From the NCBI RefSeq assembly GCF_014640675.1, contig NZ_BMHK01000014.1, positions 47,165 through 111,164 of the forward strand: a stretch of DNA of 64,000 nucleotides. Reading direction: 5' to 3'. A model generated the notes under the pieces. The model had not been told where the DNA came from and ran no database searches. It worked only from the letters and a program-made list of their open reading frames with translations. The position numbers were made by a program, and so were the translations under genes. Source of the stretch: Novosphingobium endophyticum. Lineage in GTDB: Bacteria > Pseudomonadota > Alphaproteobacteria > Sphingomonadales > Sphingomonadaceae. Below, piece after piece: positions 36,550-48,716 of this stretch. The first letter of the stretch is position 1; each line of letters begins with the position of its first letter.

Positions 36550-37515
36550 ATGGACCATTCCAGCGAACATGGACCGGCAAGCGGCCCGACGCTGCTGCCC
36601 GCCGATTCGGTGGGGGTAGGGGAAGCCGTGCGGCTGCTGCGCGAGGGAAAGCTGGTCGCCGTGCCCACGGAGACCGTCTATGGCCTTGCCGCCCGTGCCG
36701 ACCGGGACGAGTCCGTCGCGGCGATCTACCGGACGAAAGGGCGGCCGAGCTTCAATCCGCTGATCGTTCACGTCGCCGATCTGCCTTCAGCGCGCCGCCT
36801 TGCTGAATTCGATGATCGCGCCCTGCGGCTCGCGGAACGGTTCTGGCCCGGGGCGCTGACCCTGGTGCTTCCGCTGCGTCCCGGCGCGCCGATTGCCCCG
36901 GCCGTGACCGCCGGTCTGCCGACAGTGGCGCTGCGTTGCCCCGCGCATCCAGTGATGCGCGCGGTGATCGGCAAGGCCGGCCTGCCGTTGGCGGCCCCCT
37001 CGGCCAACCGCAGCGGCGGCGTCAGTCCCACGAGTGCCGCGCATGTGGCGGCATCGCTCGGCGCTAACGTTGACGCAGTGATTGACGGCGGCGTCTGCGA
37101 GGCGGGGCTGGAGTCGACGATCGTCGCCCTGCGCGATGGCGGACGCTGGCAGATACTGCGCCCCGGTCCCGTAACCGAGGCGCGGATTTCCGAAGTTCTC
37201 GGATGCGCAAGCGACGCCGTGACGTCACAGGCCATCGAAGCGCCGGGGCAGCTTGCGAGTCACTACGCGCCGGGCAAGCCGGTTCGGCTCGGGGCCGTCA
37301 CGGCCGAAGCGGACGAATTTCACATAGGCTTCGGAAGCGTCGCGGGCGATGCGACGTTGTCGGCCTCCGGGGATCTGACCGAGGCGGCGTCGCGGCTCTA
37401 CGCCTTGCTTCACGAGGGAGCCGCTTCTCCCCGCCCGAGGATTGCGGTTGCGCCGGTTCCCGAGGAGGGCATCGGCGCCGCGATCAACGACCGGCTGCGC
37501 CGCGCCGCATCCTAG
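36550..37515 (+). CDS. tsaC: L-threonylcarbamoyladenylate synthase (Sua5 type)
   Basis: Makes threonylcarbamoyl-AMP for t6A37 of tRNA. It has 321 residues: YrdC domain (about 15-200; VPTETVYGLAARAD, KGRPSFNPLIVHV, APSANRSGG) and C-terminal Sua5 domain (about 215-321; GQLASHYAPGKPVRL). The stop codon TAG is the first three bases of a repeat element, so the last residues were set by that insertion or by its boundary. Confidence 0.94.
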   Translation: MDHSSEHGPASGPTLLPADSVGVGEAVRLLREGKLVAVPTETVYGLAARADRDESVAAIYRTKGRPSFNPLIVHVADLPSARRLAEFDDRALRLAERFWPGALTLVLPLRPGAPIAPAVTAGLPTVALRCPAHPVMRAVIGKAGLPLAAPSANRSGGVSPTSAAHVAASLGANVDAVIDGGVCEAGLESTIVALRDGGRWQILRPGPVTEARISEVLGCASDAVTSQAIEAPGQLASHYAPGKPVRLGAVTAEADEFHIGFGSVAGDATLSASGDLTEAASRLYALLHEGAASPRPRIAVAPVPEEGIGAAINDRLRRAAS

Positions 37516-37617
37516 AGTGTTTCCGACTTTGATTGCATCAAAGCCGACACTCTATGCATTTGTTTTACCGTGATTTCCGAGTCAGCAGGCGGTTCCACCT
37601 GCTTCGAAATCACTCTA
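37513..37617. repeat. 105-bp double-hairpin repeat with terminal inverted repeats
   Basis: The element starts TAGAGTG and ends CACTCTA; the outer 14 bases of the two ends match at 11. Inside are two hairpins: 37513-37554 (TAGAGTGT / ACACTCTA with inner TTTGAT / ATCAAA) and 37570-37613 (GTGATTTC / GAAATCAC with inner CAGCAGG / CCTGCT), joined by an AT-richer stretch TATGCATTTGTTTTACC. This resembles REP or MITE-like palindromes dispersed in alphaproteobacterial genomes. It fills almost the whole tsaC-lipoprotein gap. No second copy was seen in this window. Confidence 0.72.
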
Positions 37618-37627
37618 GGCGCCGCGC

Positions 37628-37960
37628 TCACCTCGGTTCGTAAGGCACCGAGGGCATGAGCTGCTGGATCTCGGCGTAGTCGTCGCGGGCCTTCAGGCAC
37701 GAGCGGCTGTCGCCCTCGTTGCACTCGCGCATATGCCTGTCGTGCTGGCGTTGCAGCTTGCCCAGACGTTCCTCGCGCTTGCGGATTTCGCGGCCCCGCT
37801 TCTCGTCGGCCTCGGACTGGCTGGTGGTCATCATGTCGACCCCCTTGCCGGCCACGCGAACGGGCGCGGTGGCGACCTTTGCGACGGTTGAGATACAGCC
37901 GGAGAGCACAGGGGCTGCGGCAAGGGCGAGGACCGCGAGGGGCAGGGCGCGTGGCATCAT
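37628..37960 (-). CDS. Putative lipoprotein, hypothetical
   Basis: About 110 residues. The N-terminus MMPRALPLAVLALAAAPVLSGC has a lipobox LSGC, so it is probably a lipoprotein. The mature part is charged and helical (KREERLGKLQRQHDRHMREC) with a CNEGDSRSC cysteine pair. An ATG at 37978 would add six residues. I do not recognise the family. Its stop lies 10 bases beyond the repeat element. Confidence 0.68.
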   Translation of the reverse strand: MMPRALPLAVLALAAAPVLSGCISTVAKVATAPVRVAGKGVDMMTTSQSEADEKRGREIRKREERLGKLQRQHDRHMRECNEGDSRSCLKARDDYAEIQQLMPSVPYEPR

Positions 37961-38010
37961 CGGGGCGGACCCTGTCACGGGAAATGTTTCATCGCAATGA
38001 ATGCGTGCCT

Positions 38011-38057
38011 GAAAAAACGAGAAAGGGGCCGCGACCTTTTCGGAAGCAGCCCCTCTC
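38011..38057 (-). terminator. Rho-independent terminator of carD
   Basis: On the - strand, GAGAGGGGCTGC pairs with GCGGCCCCTTTCTC, followed by GTTTTTTC. It lies 20 bases after the carD stop. Confidence 0.78.
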
Positions 38058-38077
38058 GATGGCGGCGAAGCCGCCGG

Positions 38078-38611
38078 TCAGACGGTTTCGGCGCTCTCGT
38101 AGTACTTGGGCGCGTACTCGTTGAGGATCGCCAGGATCTTCTGCAGCGCCGCCGGCTCGTCGGTCTTTTCCATGGCCGCGAGTTCGCGCGCGAGACGCGA
38201 AGAGGCCGCTTCGAAGATCTGCCGTTCCGAGTAGCTCTGCTCCGGCTGGTCGTCGGCGCGGAACAGATCGCGGGTCACCTCGGCGATCGAGACGAGATCG
38301 CCCGAGTTGATCTTGGCTTCGTATTCCTGGGCACGGCGCGACCACATGGTGCGCTTGACCTTCGGCTTGCCCTTGAGCGTGTCGAGCGCCTCGCGCAGGG
38401 TCTTGTCCGAAGACAGCTTGCGCATGCCGATCGATTCAACCTTGTTGACCGGAACGCGCAGTGTCATGCGCTCTTTCTCGAAACGCAGCACGTATAGCTC
38501 GAGCTGCATCCCGGCAATTTCCTGCTTCTGCAACTCGACGACACGGCCCACCCCATGCTTGGGGTAAACAACGTAATCTCCAACATCGAAGGCTTCGGCC
38601 TTGGTTGCCAT
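38078..38611 (-). CDS. CarD family transcriptional regulator
   Basis: A CarD/CdnL-type protein that binds the RNA polymerase beta lobe and stabilises open complexes. It has 177 residues: RID domain (about 1-65; FDVGDYVVYPKHGVGRVVEL) and helical DNA-binding C-terminal domain with the MWSRRAQEYEAKI segment holding the minor-groove Trp. The ATG at 38611 gives the family length. Essential in Caulobacter relatives as CdnL. Has its own promoter region and terminator. Confidence 0.92.
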   Translation of the reverse strand: MATKAEAFDVGDYVVYPKHGVGRVVELQKQEIAGMQLELYVLRFEKERMTLRVPVNKVESIGMRKLSSDKTLREALDTLKGKPKVKRTMWSRRAQEYEAKINSGDLVSIAEVTRDLFRADDQPEQSYSERQIFEAASSRLARELAAMEKTDEPAALQKILAILNEYAPKYYESAETV

Positions 38612-38935
38612 GTATCGTCCTTTCACCTGCAGGTTCGTTTGTCATATCCGCGGCGGGAGATACCGTGGTGGTGCGACTAGGAGGCGTTCAGCCGCCTCCG
38701 CCACCCGGTCAGATCACTCCCCCAACCGTTTGCTTTCGAACCCTGCCTCGCAATGGAAACACCTGCCAAACAGGCAATGCCCGGGCAGTCGGCCGATTAT
38801 ATAGCATGGATGTGACATAATTACCAGAGGTCAGCGAATGTTTACGCTAACGCACCACGCCCGGCACGCAGGAGCGTGTCGAGGTGTGCTGGGAAAATGT
38901 CCGTTCGGAGGCAATCGCCTCCGGGCAGGCAAGGG
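38612..38935. other. 324-bp gap between fdxA and carD
   Basis: No gene seen. It holds a candidate carD promoter -10 (TATAAT on the - strand, 38796-38801), a 7-bp hairpin at 38680-38699 (GGAGGCG / CGCCTCC) within the presumed 5' leader, and a second hairpin at 38907-38922 (GGAGGC / GCCTCC) just after fdxA. The leader would be about 175 bases, long for a housekeeping regulator. No riboswitch fold was recognised. Confidence 0.5.
38796..38801 (-). promoter_or_regulatory. Candidate -10 element of carD promoter
   Basis: A perfect TATAAT on the - strand preceded by CTA; no good -35 at 17 bases (GTAATT). Confidence 0.35.
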
Positions 38936-39274
38936 TCAGTCGCCTTCGCCGGGTTCGGGCGAGAAGTACTTTTCGAACTTGCCGTCCACGTTCTTGAACT
39001 CGTCGGCGTCATCCGGCGAATCCTTCTTCGACGTGAGATTGGGCCATTCCGCCGAGTACTTGGTGTTGAGCTCCAGCCACTGCTCAAGACCGTTTTCGGT
39101 ATCGGGCAGAATGGCTTCCGCGGGGCATTCGGGTTCGCACACGCCGCAATCGATGCATTCGCTGGGGTTGATGACCAGCATGTTCTCACCCTCGTAGAAG
39201 CAGTCCACGGGGCAGACTTCGACGCAATCCATGTACTTGCACCGGATGCAGGCGTCGGTGACGACATAGGTCAT
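38936..39274 (-). CDS. fdxA: Ferredoxin FdxA (7Fe type)
   Basis: A [3Fe-4S][4Fe-4S] ferredoxin of 112 residues. Cysteines occur in [21 protein letters not shown] (first half) and [12 protein letters not shown] (second half). A C-terminal extension of about 50 residues is typical of the FdxA family. The carD-fdxA-S4-helicase order is conserved in many alphaproteobacteria. Confidence 0.94.
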   Translation of the reverse strand: MTYVVTDACIRCKYMDCVEVCPVDCFYEGENMLVINPSECIDCGVCEPECPAEAILPDTENGLEQWLELNTKYSAEWPNLTSKKDSPDDADEFKNVDGKFEKYFSPEPGEGD

Positions 39275-39292
39275 GGCTGCGAATTCCCTTTC

Positions 39293-39586
39293 TCAGGCAT
39301 CATTACGGATGGTCGCTGCTATGGGATCAGCGGCCCCGCCGTCAAGCACTCTGTAACAGGACTGCGCCTCCGGAGCGGGTCCGCGCCTGCCCGGCAGCGC
39401 CACGATCTCGATCACGCGAACGCCCGAGCGGGCCGGCACCGTCAGCACGTCGCCTGCGCAAACCTTCTGGTGGGCGCGCTCCACGCGGCGGCCATTGATG
39501 CGCATGTGCCCCTCCTCGGCTATCCCCTGGGCGATGACGCGGGTCTTCGCGAGGCGCAGATACCAGAGAAGCTTGTCGATCCTCAT
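39293..39586 (-). CDS. RNA-binding S4 domain protein (Hsp15/HslR-like)
   Basis: A 97-residue S4 protein: MRIDKLLWYLRLAKTR at the start and GHMRINGRRVERAHQKVCAGD in the S4 core. Hsp15 relatives bind stalled 50S subunits with peptidyl-tRNA. It lies between the helicase and fdxA with short gaps of 27 and 18 bases. Confidence 0.88.
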   Translation of the reverse strand: MRIDKLLWYLRLAKTRVIAQGIAEEGHMRINGRRVERAHQKVCAGDVLTVPARSGVRVIEIVALPGRRGPAPEAQSCYRVLDGGAADPIAATIRNDA

Positions 39587-39613
39587 GCCGCCTCGCTCAT
39601 CCCCGCCGCCCGC

Positions 39614-42169
39614 TCAACCGCGCACCATGTCCGCCAGCGCCGCGAAGGCGCCGTCCTTGCGGACCGGCTTCGGCCGGACGTCCCCGGCCTGCCGGCGCGG
39701 GGGACGCCAGCGCCAGCGGGTCGGCGCCGGTGGTCCATGGGCTTCGTGCGCCAAGGCGCGCGGGGCGATCGGCTGAAACCCGGCAAGGCGCAGAAGCCGG
39801 GCATAGCTCTCGGTCGTCAGGCCCATCGAGACGGCTTTGGCCGGATCGAGCGCGAAGCTGGCCTTTCCGCCCCGCGCCCCGCGCGCCTCATGCGCCTCGC
39901 GCAGCAGCTTTTCGGCCATATCCAGCCGCACGAGCTGCTTGCCCAGGCCGCGATAGCCGGGGGGACGCTGCTCCCGCCTTGCGGGCAGGGCCGGGGGCAT
40001 CTCCGTGGCAGGCACCCCGCCGCCCGGAGGCTTGCCGGCCACACGGGCCAATTCTCGCCAGAGCGCGATCGGAGCGGGCCTCAGCATGACCGGTACGAAG
40101 ACATCGAGCGCACCCACGCGCACGCCGAGCCGGGCCAGCATCATGCGCCGTTGCTTGTCGAGCCGATCGACACCCGAAGCCTCGCGTGACGTCATGCCGC
40201 CGGCTTCGACCAGTGCGATCAGCAGGGCCCGCAGATCCGGTCCCGCTTCCTCGGACCGGCTCGCCTCGTCGAGCTTGCGCAGCGGGGCGAGCGGCTGGAG
40301 CGCGGTATCGAGCCAGGCCTCCAGCGCCGCGACGAGCGCCTTGCGCGATGGGCCGGGGATGGCATCGAGCGTGCGGTCGGGAACGAGCAGCGGCGAGAGC
40401 AGCGAACGGCCCGGCGCCAGCACGGCGAGACGTCCTCCGTCCCACGCTAGCGTGCCGCGATCGGATGTGATCTGTGCCGTTCCCGCGTGTATCGCCTCGA
40501 CCAGCGCGTCGGCCCGCGCCTGCAGGAGCGAGGCGAGATGCCTTTCCGCCGCGGCCAGCAGCAACTTGCGGTCGCTCAGGCGCGCGGCGGGGTCGACGTG
40601 GAAGGCAAAGCCGCGCAGGCTGCCGATATGCTCGCCCTCGACCAGCACTTCCTCGTCTTCCATGCGTACCGAGAGCAGGCCGGTGTCGGGTCCGAGCTTC
40701 TTCATGAGCACGGCGGTCCGGCGGTTGATGAAGCGTTCGGTGAGCTTGCCGTGCAGGGCATCGGAAAGCCGCGCCTCCACCGCGCGGGCGCGCGCCGCCA
40801 TTTCGTCGCGCGCCAGGACCCAGTCCGGGCGCTGGGCGATATAGGCCCATGAGCGGATCGCGGCGATGCGGCCTTGCAGCGTGTCGATGTCGCCGGCGGT
40901 TCGATCGAGCTGCGAGATCGCGTTGGCGACGTAATCCGCGCCGAGTTCGCCGCCGCGCAGGTCCTGCCAGAGGCGCGCGACGAAGCGCGCGTGAGTTTCC
41001 GCGCCCTGCTGGCGAAAGTCGGGCAGGCGGCAGACTTCCCAGAAGCGCTCGACCATGGCCGGGCCGTGGACCGTATCGATGGCCTGCGGTTCCTCGGCCA
41101 GCCGCCTGAGCACGGCCAGGTCGATCGCCTCGGGCGCGGGACCCAGTTCGGGCCGCTCCGGCGGTGTCTCGAGGTCCTCGATCAGGGTGGCAATGGAATC
41201 GAAGCGTGGCTCCGGCTCGCGCCAGAACAGCCTCGTCAGCGGCGGGAAGCGGTGTTCCTCGATCGCGTAGACTTCTTCCGGGTCGAAGTCGGAATCGTGA
41301 CTGCCCGAGCCGGTCAGCGTGCCGAACGTCCCGTCCGTCTGGTGACGCCCGGCGCGGCCCGCGATCTGCGCCATCTCCGCCGTGGTCAGGCGGCGCTGGC
41401 GCACGCCGTCGAACTTGGAGAGGCCGGCGAAGGCGACATGTTCGACATCGAGGTTGAGGCCCATGCCGATGGCGTCGGTGGCGACGAGGTAGTCGACTTC
41501 GCCCGACTGGTAGAGCTGGACCTGCGCATTGCGCGTCTGCGGGCTCAATGCGCCCATGACCACCGCCGCGCCGCCGCGAAAGCGCCGCAGCATTTCGGCG
41601 ATCGCATAGACCTGTTCGGCCGAGAAAGCGACGATGGCGCTTCGTGGCGGAATGCGCGAGAGTTTCCTGGCTCCGGCATGACTCAGCGTGGAGAAGCGCG
41701 GCCGGGTGATGATCTCCGCCTCGGGCACGAGCGCCCGGACCATCGGCTCCAGGGTGGAGGCGCCGAGAATCATCGTCTCCTCGCGGCCGCGCGCGTGCAG
41801 CAGGCGATCGGTGAAGACATGGCCGCGTTCGCGGTCGGCGCCGAGCTGCGCCTCGTCTATGGCAACGAAGGCGAGACTGCGATCTGTTACCGGCATGGCC
41901 TCGACCGTGCACAGCAGGTAGCGCGCGTGCCTGGGTTCGATGCGCTCCTCGCCGGTGATCAGCGCGACGTTGTTCTCGCCCTTGATCGCGCAGACCCGGT
42001 CATAGACCTCGCGTGCCAGCAGCCGCAGCGGAAAGCCGATCGCGCCGCTCGAATGGGCGCACATGCGTTCGATGGCGAGGTGGGTCTTGCCCGTATTCGT
42101 CGGCCCGAGCACGGCCTTCACCCCTGAGGGGGTGTCGCCGCGCGCCGAGACAGTCCGGTCGTGAGCCAT
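39614..42169 (-). CDS. SUV3-like DEAD/DEAH-box RNA helicase
   Basis: An RNA helicase of 851 residues related to mitochondrial SUV3. Motif I GPTNTGKTHLAIER (22-35), DEAQ-like VAIDEAQLGAD, motif V/VI VATDAIGMGLNLD and QIAGRAGRHQ. A long C-terminal part ends in a Pro/Arg-rich tail. ATG at 42169 chosen; a TTG at 42208 would add 13 residues. Degradation or rRNA-processing partners are unknown in this lineage. Confidence 0.88.
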   Translation of the reverse strand: MAHDRTVSARGDTPSGVKAVLGPTNTGKTHLAIERMCAHSSGAIGFPLRLLAREVYDRVCAIKGENNVALITGEERIEPRHARYLLCTVEAMPVTDRSLAFVAIDEAQLGADRERGHVFTDRLLHARGREETMILGASTLEPMVRALVPEAEIITRPRFSTLSHAGARKLSRIPPRSAIVAFSAEQVYAIAEMLRRFRGGAAVVMGALSPQTRNAQVQLYQSGEVDYLVATDAIGMGLNLDVEHVAFAGLSKFDGVRQRRLTTAEMAQIAGRAGRHQTDGTFGTLTGSGSHDSDFDPEEVYAIEEHRFPPLTRLFWREPEPRFDSIATLIEDLETPPERPELGPAPEAIDLAVLRRLAEEPQAIDTVHGPAMVERFWEVCRLPDFRQQGAETHARFVARLWQDLRGGELGADYVANAISQLDRTAGDIDTLQGRIAAIRSWAYIAQRPDWVLARDEMAARARAVEARLSDALHGKLTERFINRRTAVLMKKLGPDTGLLSVRMEDEEVLVEGEHIGSLRGFAFHVDPAARLSDRKLLLAAAERHLASLLQARADALVEAIHAGTAQITSDRGTLAWDGGRLAVLAPGRSLLSPLLVPDRTLDAIPGPSRKALVAALEAWLDTALQPLAPLRKLDEASRSEEAGPDLRALLIALVEAGGMTSREASGVDRLDKQRRMMLARLGVRVGALDVFVPVMLRPAPIALWRELARVAGKPPGGGVPATEMPPALPARREQRPPGYRGLGKQLVRLDMAEKLLREAHEARGARGGKASFALDPAKAVSMGLTTESYARLLRLAGFQPIAPRALAHEAHGPPAPTRWRWRPPRRQAGDVRPKPVRKDGAFAALADMVRG

Positions 42170-42270
42170 TTCGCCGTCGAGTGTGGCATTGCCGCCCGCC
42201 GCTCGCAAGTGTCGGCTCGCCGAAATCGAGGGCGGTAATCCACAGCGTTAGGGGAGCCTTAACCTTGAGC

Positions 42271-45641
<3,371 letters not shown>

Positions 45642-45645
<4 letters not shown>

Positions 45646-47858
45646 GTGCGGGCGCGCCTCTGGTCTGGCGCCCGCTGTTCGTGGCGACAGTCTTCGTCGG
45701 CAGCTTCCTGCTGTTTCTCATCCAGCCGATGGTGGCCCGCATGGCGCTGCCGCAGCTGGGCGGCGCGCCGAATGTCTGGAACAGCGCGATGCTGGTCTAT
45801 CAGGCACTGCTGCTTGCCGGTTACGGCTATGCCCACTGGCTTTCGCAAAGATCCTTGCCGCGGCAGGTCCTGATCCATGTCGCGGCGCTATTCCTCGCCG
45901 TGTTGAGCCTGCCGATCGCGCTTGCGCGGTTGCCCGCCGCCTTGCCCGGCTGGGAAGCGGTCTGGGTTCCCTGGCTGTTTCTGTTGAGCGTGGGCCCGGT
46001 CTTCCTTCTCGTTTCGGCGCAGGCCCCGCTCATGCAGCGCTGGTTCGTCGCCGACGCGAGGGCCGGTGCCCCCTGGGCACTCTATGCCGCATCCAATCTG
46101 GGAAGTTTTTCGGGACTCATCACCTATCCGCTGCTGGCCGAGCCGCTGCTTTCGCTGGATGCGCAGAGCCTGGGATGGGCGCTCGGCTATGGCCTGCTGA
46201 TAGTGCTGGTCGTGCTTTGCGCGTGGAGCCGGCGCGGCGCCGCCGCGCCCACGGCTTCGGCAACGGTGGCGGCAGAGCCCGTGCCGCTGCGCCGCAAGCT
46301 GCACTGGCTGGCGCTTTCGGCGGTGCCGTCGGGGCTGATGCTCTCGACGACCACGCACCTCACCACGGACATCTTCGCCTCGCCGCTGCTCTGGGTCATT
46401 CCGCTCGGGCTATACCTGCTCAGTTTCGTCGTGGCCTTTGCCGATTGGCGCGGGGCCGCGCGGACCGTAACCGTTATCGCGCCGGTCGTCGTCGCCGCCT
46501 TCGGCAGCTTTGCGATGCGATCGAACGGCGCGGGCACGTTATTGCTGGCGGGCGGAGGCTGCCTGCTGCTTTTCACGGTCGCCGTCTCGCTCCATTCGCG
46601 TCTCTACGACCTGCGGCCCGACGCCGGCCGCCTTACCACCTTCTATCTGGTCATGGCCGCCGGCGGGGCCCTGGGAGGTCTGTTCACCGCGCTGATAGCT
46701 CCGCTCGTGTTCGACTGGGTCTGGGAGCATCCGCTGCTGATCCTGGCTGCCGCCGCGCTGATGCCGCTCCACGAATTGCTGCGCTGGCGCCGCATGGACG
46801 GACTCGATCCGCGCATGGCGCGCATTGTGTTGGTCCTGTTCCTGGCGCTGGCACTGCTGCTCGCCTTTCGGCTCGACGATGTCGCGCTGCGCTCCGATAC
46901 CGGGCTGCAGGTCACGCTGCTGACCGTGTTCATGATCGCGATCGCGGTTCTGGTCATGGCCTGGCGCTGGGCCTTCGTGCTGGTTCTCGTCATGGCCATG
47001 GTGGCGCAGGGCGGCAGCTGGACAATCCGCGCCAGCCTGAAGGGTGAGCGCACGCGCAGCTATTTCGGCATCTATACCGTGCGCGACTATCCGGATTCGC
47101 GGCTGCGCATCCTGACGCACGGCACCACGCTGCACGGCCAGCAGTCGCTCGACCCGGCGGAGCGGAACAAGCCGATGACCTACTATGGCCCGACCTCCGG
47201 TATCGGCCAGGCGCTCGCGGCGACGCCGGCGCTTCAGGGAGGGCGCGCGCGGATCGGCATAGTCGGGCTCGGCACGGGATCGCTCGCCTGCCTCGCCGTG
47301 CCGGGACAGCAATGGACGTTCTTCGAGATCGATCCCGTGATCCTGCGCTATTCGACCTCGGGCCAGTTCACGTATCTGCGCGATTGTACACCGCAAGCCC
47401 GCGTGGTCCTCGGCGATGCGCGTCTGGAGCTGGAAAAGGCCTCGCCCGGCTCCTTCGACGTGCTGGCGATCGACGCTTTCTCGTCCGACGCAATCCCGCT
47501 TCACCTGCTCACCCAGGAGGCGTTCGAGGTCTATCTGCGCGCGCTCGCGCCGCGCGGCCTCCTCATGGTGCACATCTCCAACCGCTACATCGACCTCGAA
47601 CCGGTGATCGCCGCGGTGGCGCGGCGGGAGGGCCTTTTTGCCCGGTCCCGGATGGATTTTCCTGACGATCGGGAGCGCTATACGCCCTCGCGCTGGATCG
47701 CCCTTTCGCGCGATTCATCGCAAATCGACGGGCTTGTGCAAATGCACCCCGATAGCCCATGGAGTCCGCTCGAGCCGCCGGCGGAGCGGCCGTGGACAGA
47801 TAACCACGCCTCGATCCTGCCGCATATCCGCTGGCGCAGTCTGACAGGAAACCCATGA
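45642..47858 (+). CDS. Membrane-fused spermidine-synthase-like protein
   Basis: A 738-residue fusion. The N-terminal 460 residues hold about 13 MFS-like hydrophobic helices. The C-terminal part is a SAM-binding spermidine-synthase fold (IGIVGLGTGSLACLA near 540, FFEIDPVILRYS, VLGDARLELEK, IDAFSSDAIPLHLLTQEAF). The family's substrate is unclear: the gatekeeper D-[ST]-[ST]-D-P is replaced by DAFSSDAIP. Two possible GTG starts at 45627 and 45642; the second overlaps the preceding stop (GTGA). Confidence 0.82.
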
Positions 47859-48418
47859 CCGAGAATCGCACCGACATCACATTGGCCGCCATCAACGGCA
47901 AGGCTCCCAGGATTCACTCGAGCGCCTTCATTGCGCCGGGCTGCCGGATTATCGGCAATGTCGAGATCGGCCCTGACGCGAGCATCTGGTACAACTGCGT
48001 GATCCGCGCGGATGTCCACCGCGTCGTCATCGGTGCGCGCACCAATATCCAGGACGGCACGGTGGTCCATTGCGACAGCCCCAAGCCGAGCAATCCCGAT
48101 GGCTTCCCGACGATCATCGGCGACGATGTGCTGATCGGGCATATGGCAATGGTTCATGGCTGCACGCTGGAGGATCGCGCTTTCGTCGGTCTCGGTTCGA
48201 TCGTGATGGACGGCAGCTATATCGAGTCGGAAGGCATGCTTGCGGCCGGCGCGATGCTTACCGGCAAGCGCATCGGTGCGCGCCAGCTCTGGATCGGCCG
48301 CCCGGCCAAGCATATGCGCGATCTTGACGACGCGGCGGTCGCGGCCAACCAGGCGGGCGTCGCCGGATACGTCATTAACGGCCGCATGCACATCGAGGCG
48401 CTCGGCCTGAAGGACTGA
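47855..48418 (+). CDS. Gamma-carbonic anhydrase family protein
   Basis: A left-handed beta-helix protein of 187 residues. Hexapeptide repeats; zinc-binding histidines in VVHCDS (near 70) and IGHMAMVHGC (near 95). The catalytic Glu of Cam-type enzymes is not obvious, and many homologues are non-catalytic or part of complex I. Overlaps both neighbours by 4 and 1 bases. Confidence 0.87.
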   Translation: MTENRTDITLAAINGKAPRIHSSAFIAPGCRIIGNVEIGPDASIWYNCVIRADVHRVVIGARTNIQDGTVVHCDSPKPSNPDGFPTIIGDDVLIGHMAMVHGCTLEDRAFVGLGSIVMDGSYIESEGMLAAGAMLTGKRIGARQLWIGRPAKHMRDLDDAAVAANQAGVAGYVINGRMHIEALGLKD

Positions 48419-48699
48419 TGGCGAAGCCCCGGCCCGAGATGCCGCCGTCCGAAGCGGTCCGCGCGCTGATCGACGGCGAGGGGCGGCTGGCGGTGCGGGT
48501 CACGCCCGGCGCCAGGACCGAGGCGCTCGAGATTGCCGAGGGCAACCTGCTCGCGAAAGTTCGCGCCAAGCCCGAGGACGGCAAGGCCAACGATGCCGTG
48601 CGCCGTCTGCTTGCAGCCGCGCTCGGTGTGGCTCCCTCACGAATAGAATTGTTGCGCGGCGCAACTTCCCGGGAGAAGCAATTCAGGATCGAACTGTAG
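48418..48699 (+). CDS. DUF167 family protein (YggU-like)
   Basis: A 93-residue protein of the YggU/DUF167 fold: LAVRVTPGARTEALEI, then KVRAKPEDGKANDAVRRLLA and the closing RIELLRGATSREKQFRI. Function unknown; often next to haem or membrane-protein genes. Its ATG overlaps the carbonic-anhydrase stop. Ends 17 bases from the convergent SulP gene. Confidence 0.88.
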   Translation: MAKPRPEMPPSEAVRALIDGEGRLAVRVTPGARTEALEIAEGNLLAKVRAKPEDGKANDAVRRLLAAALGVAPSRIELLRGATSREKQFRIEL

Positions 48700-48716
48700 T
48701 TCCGGTCACTTCGGGG

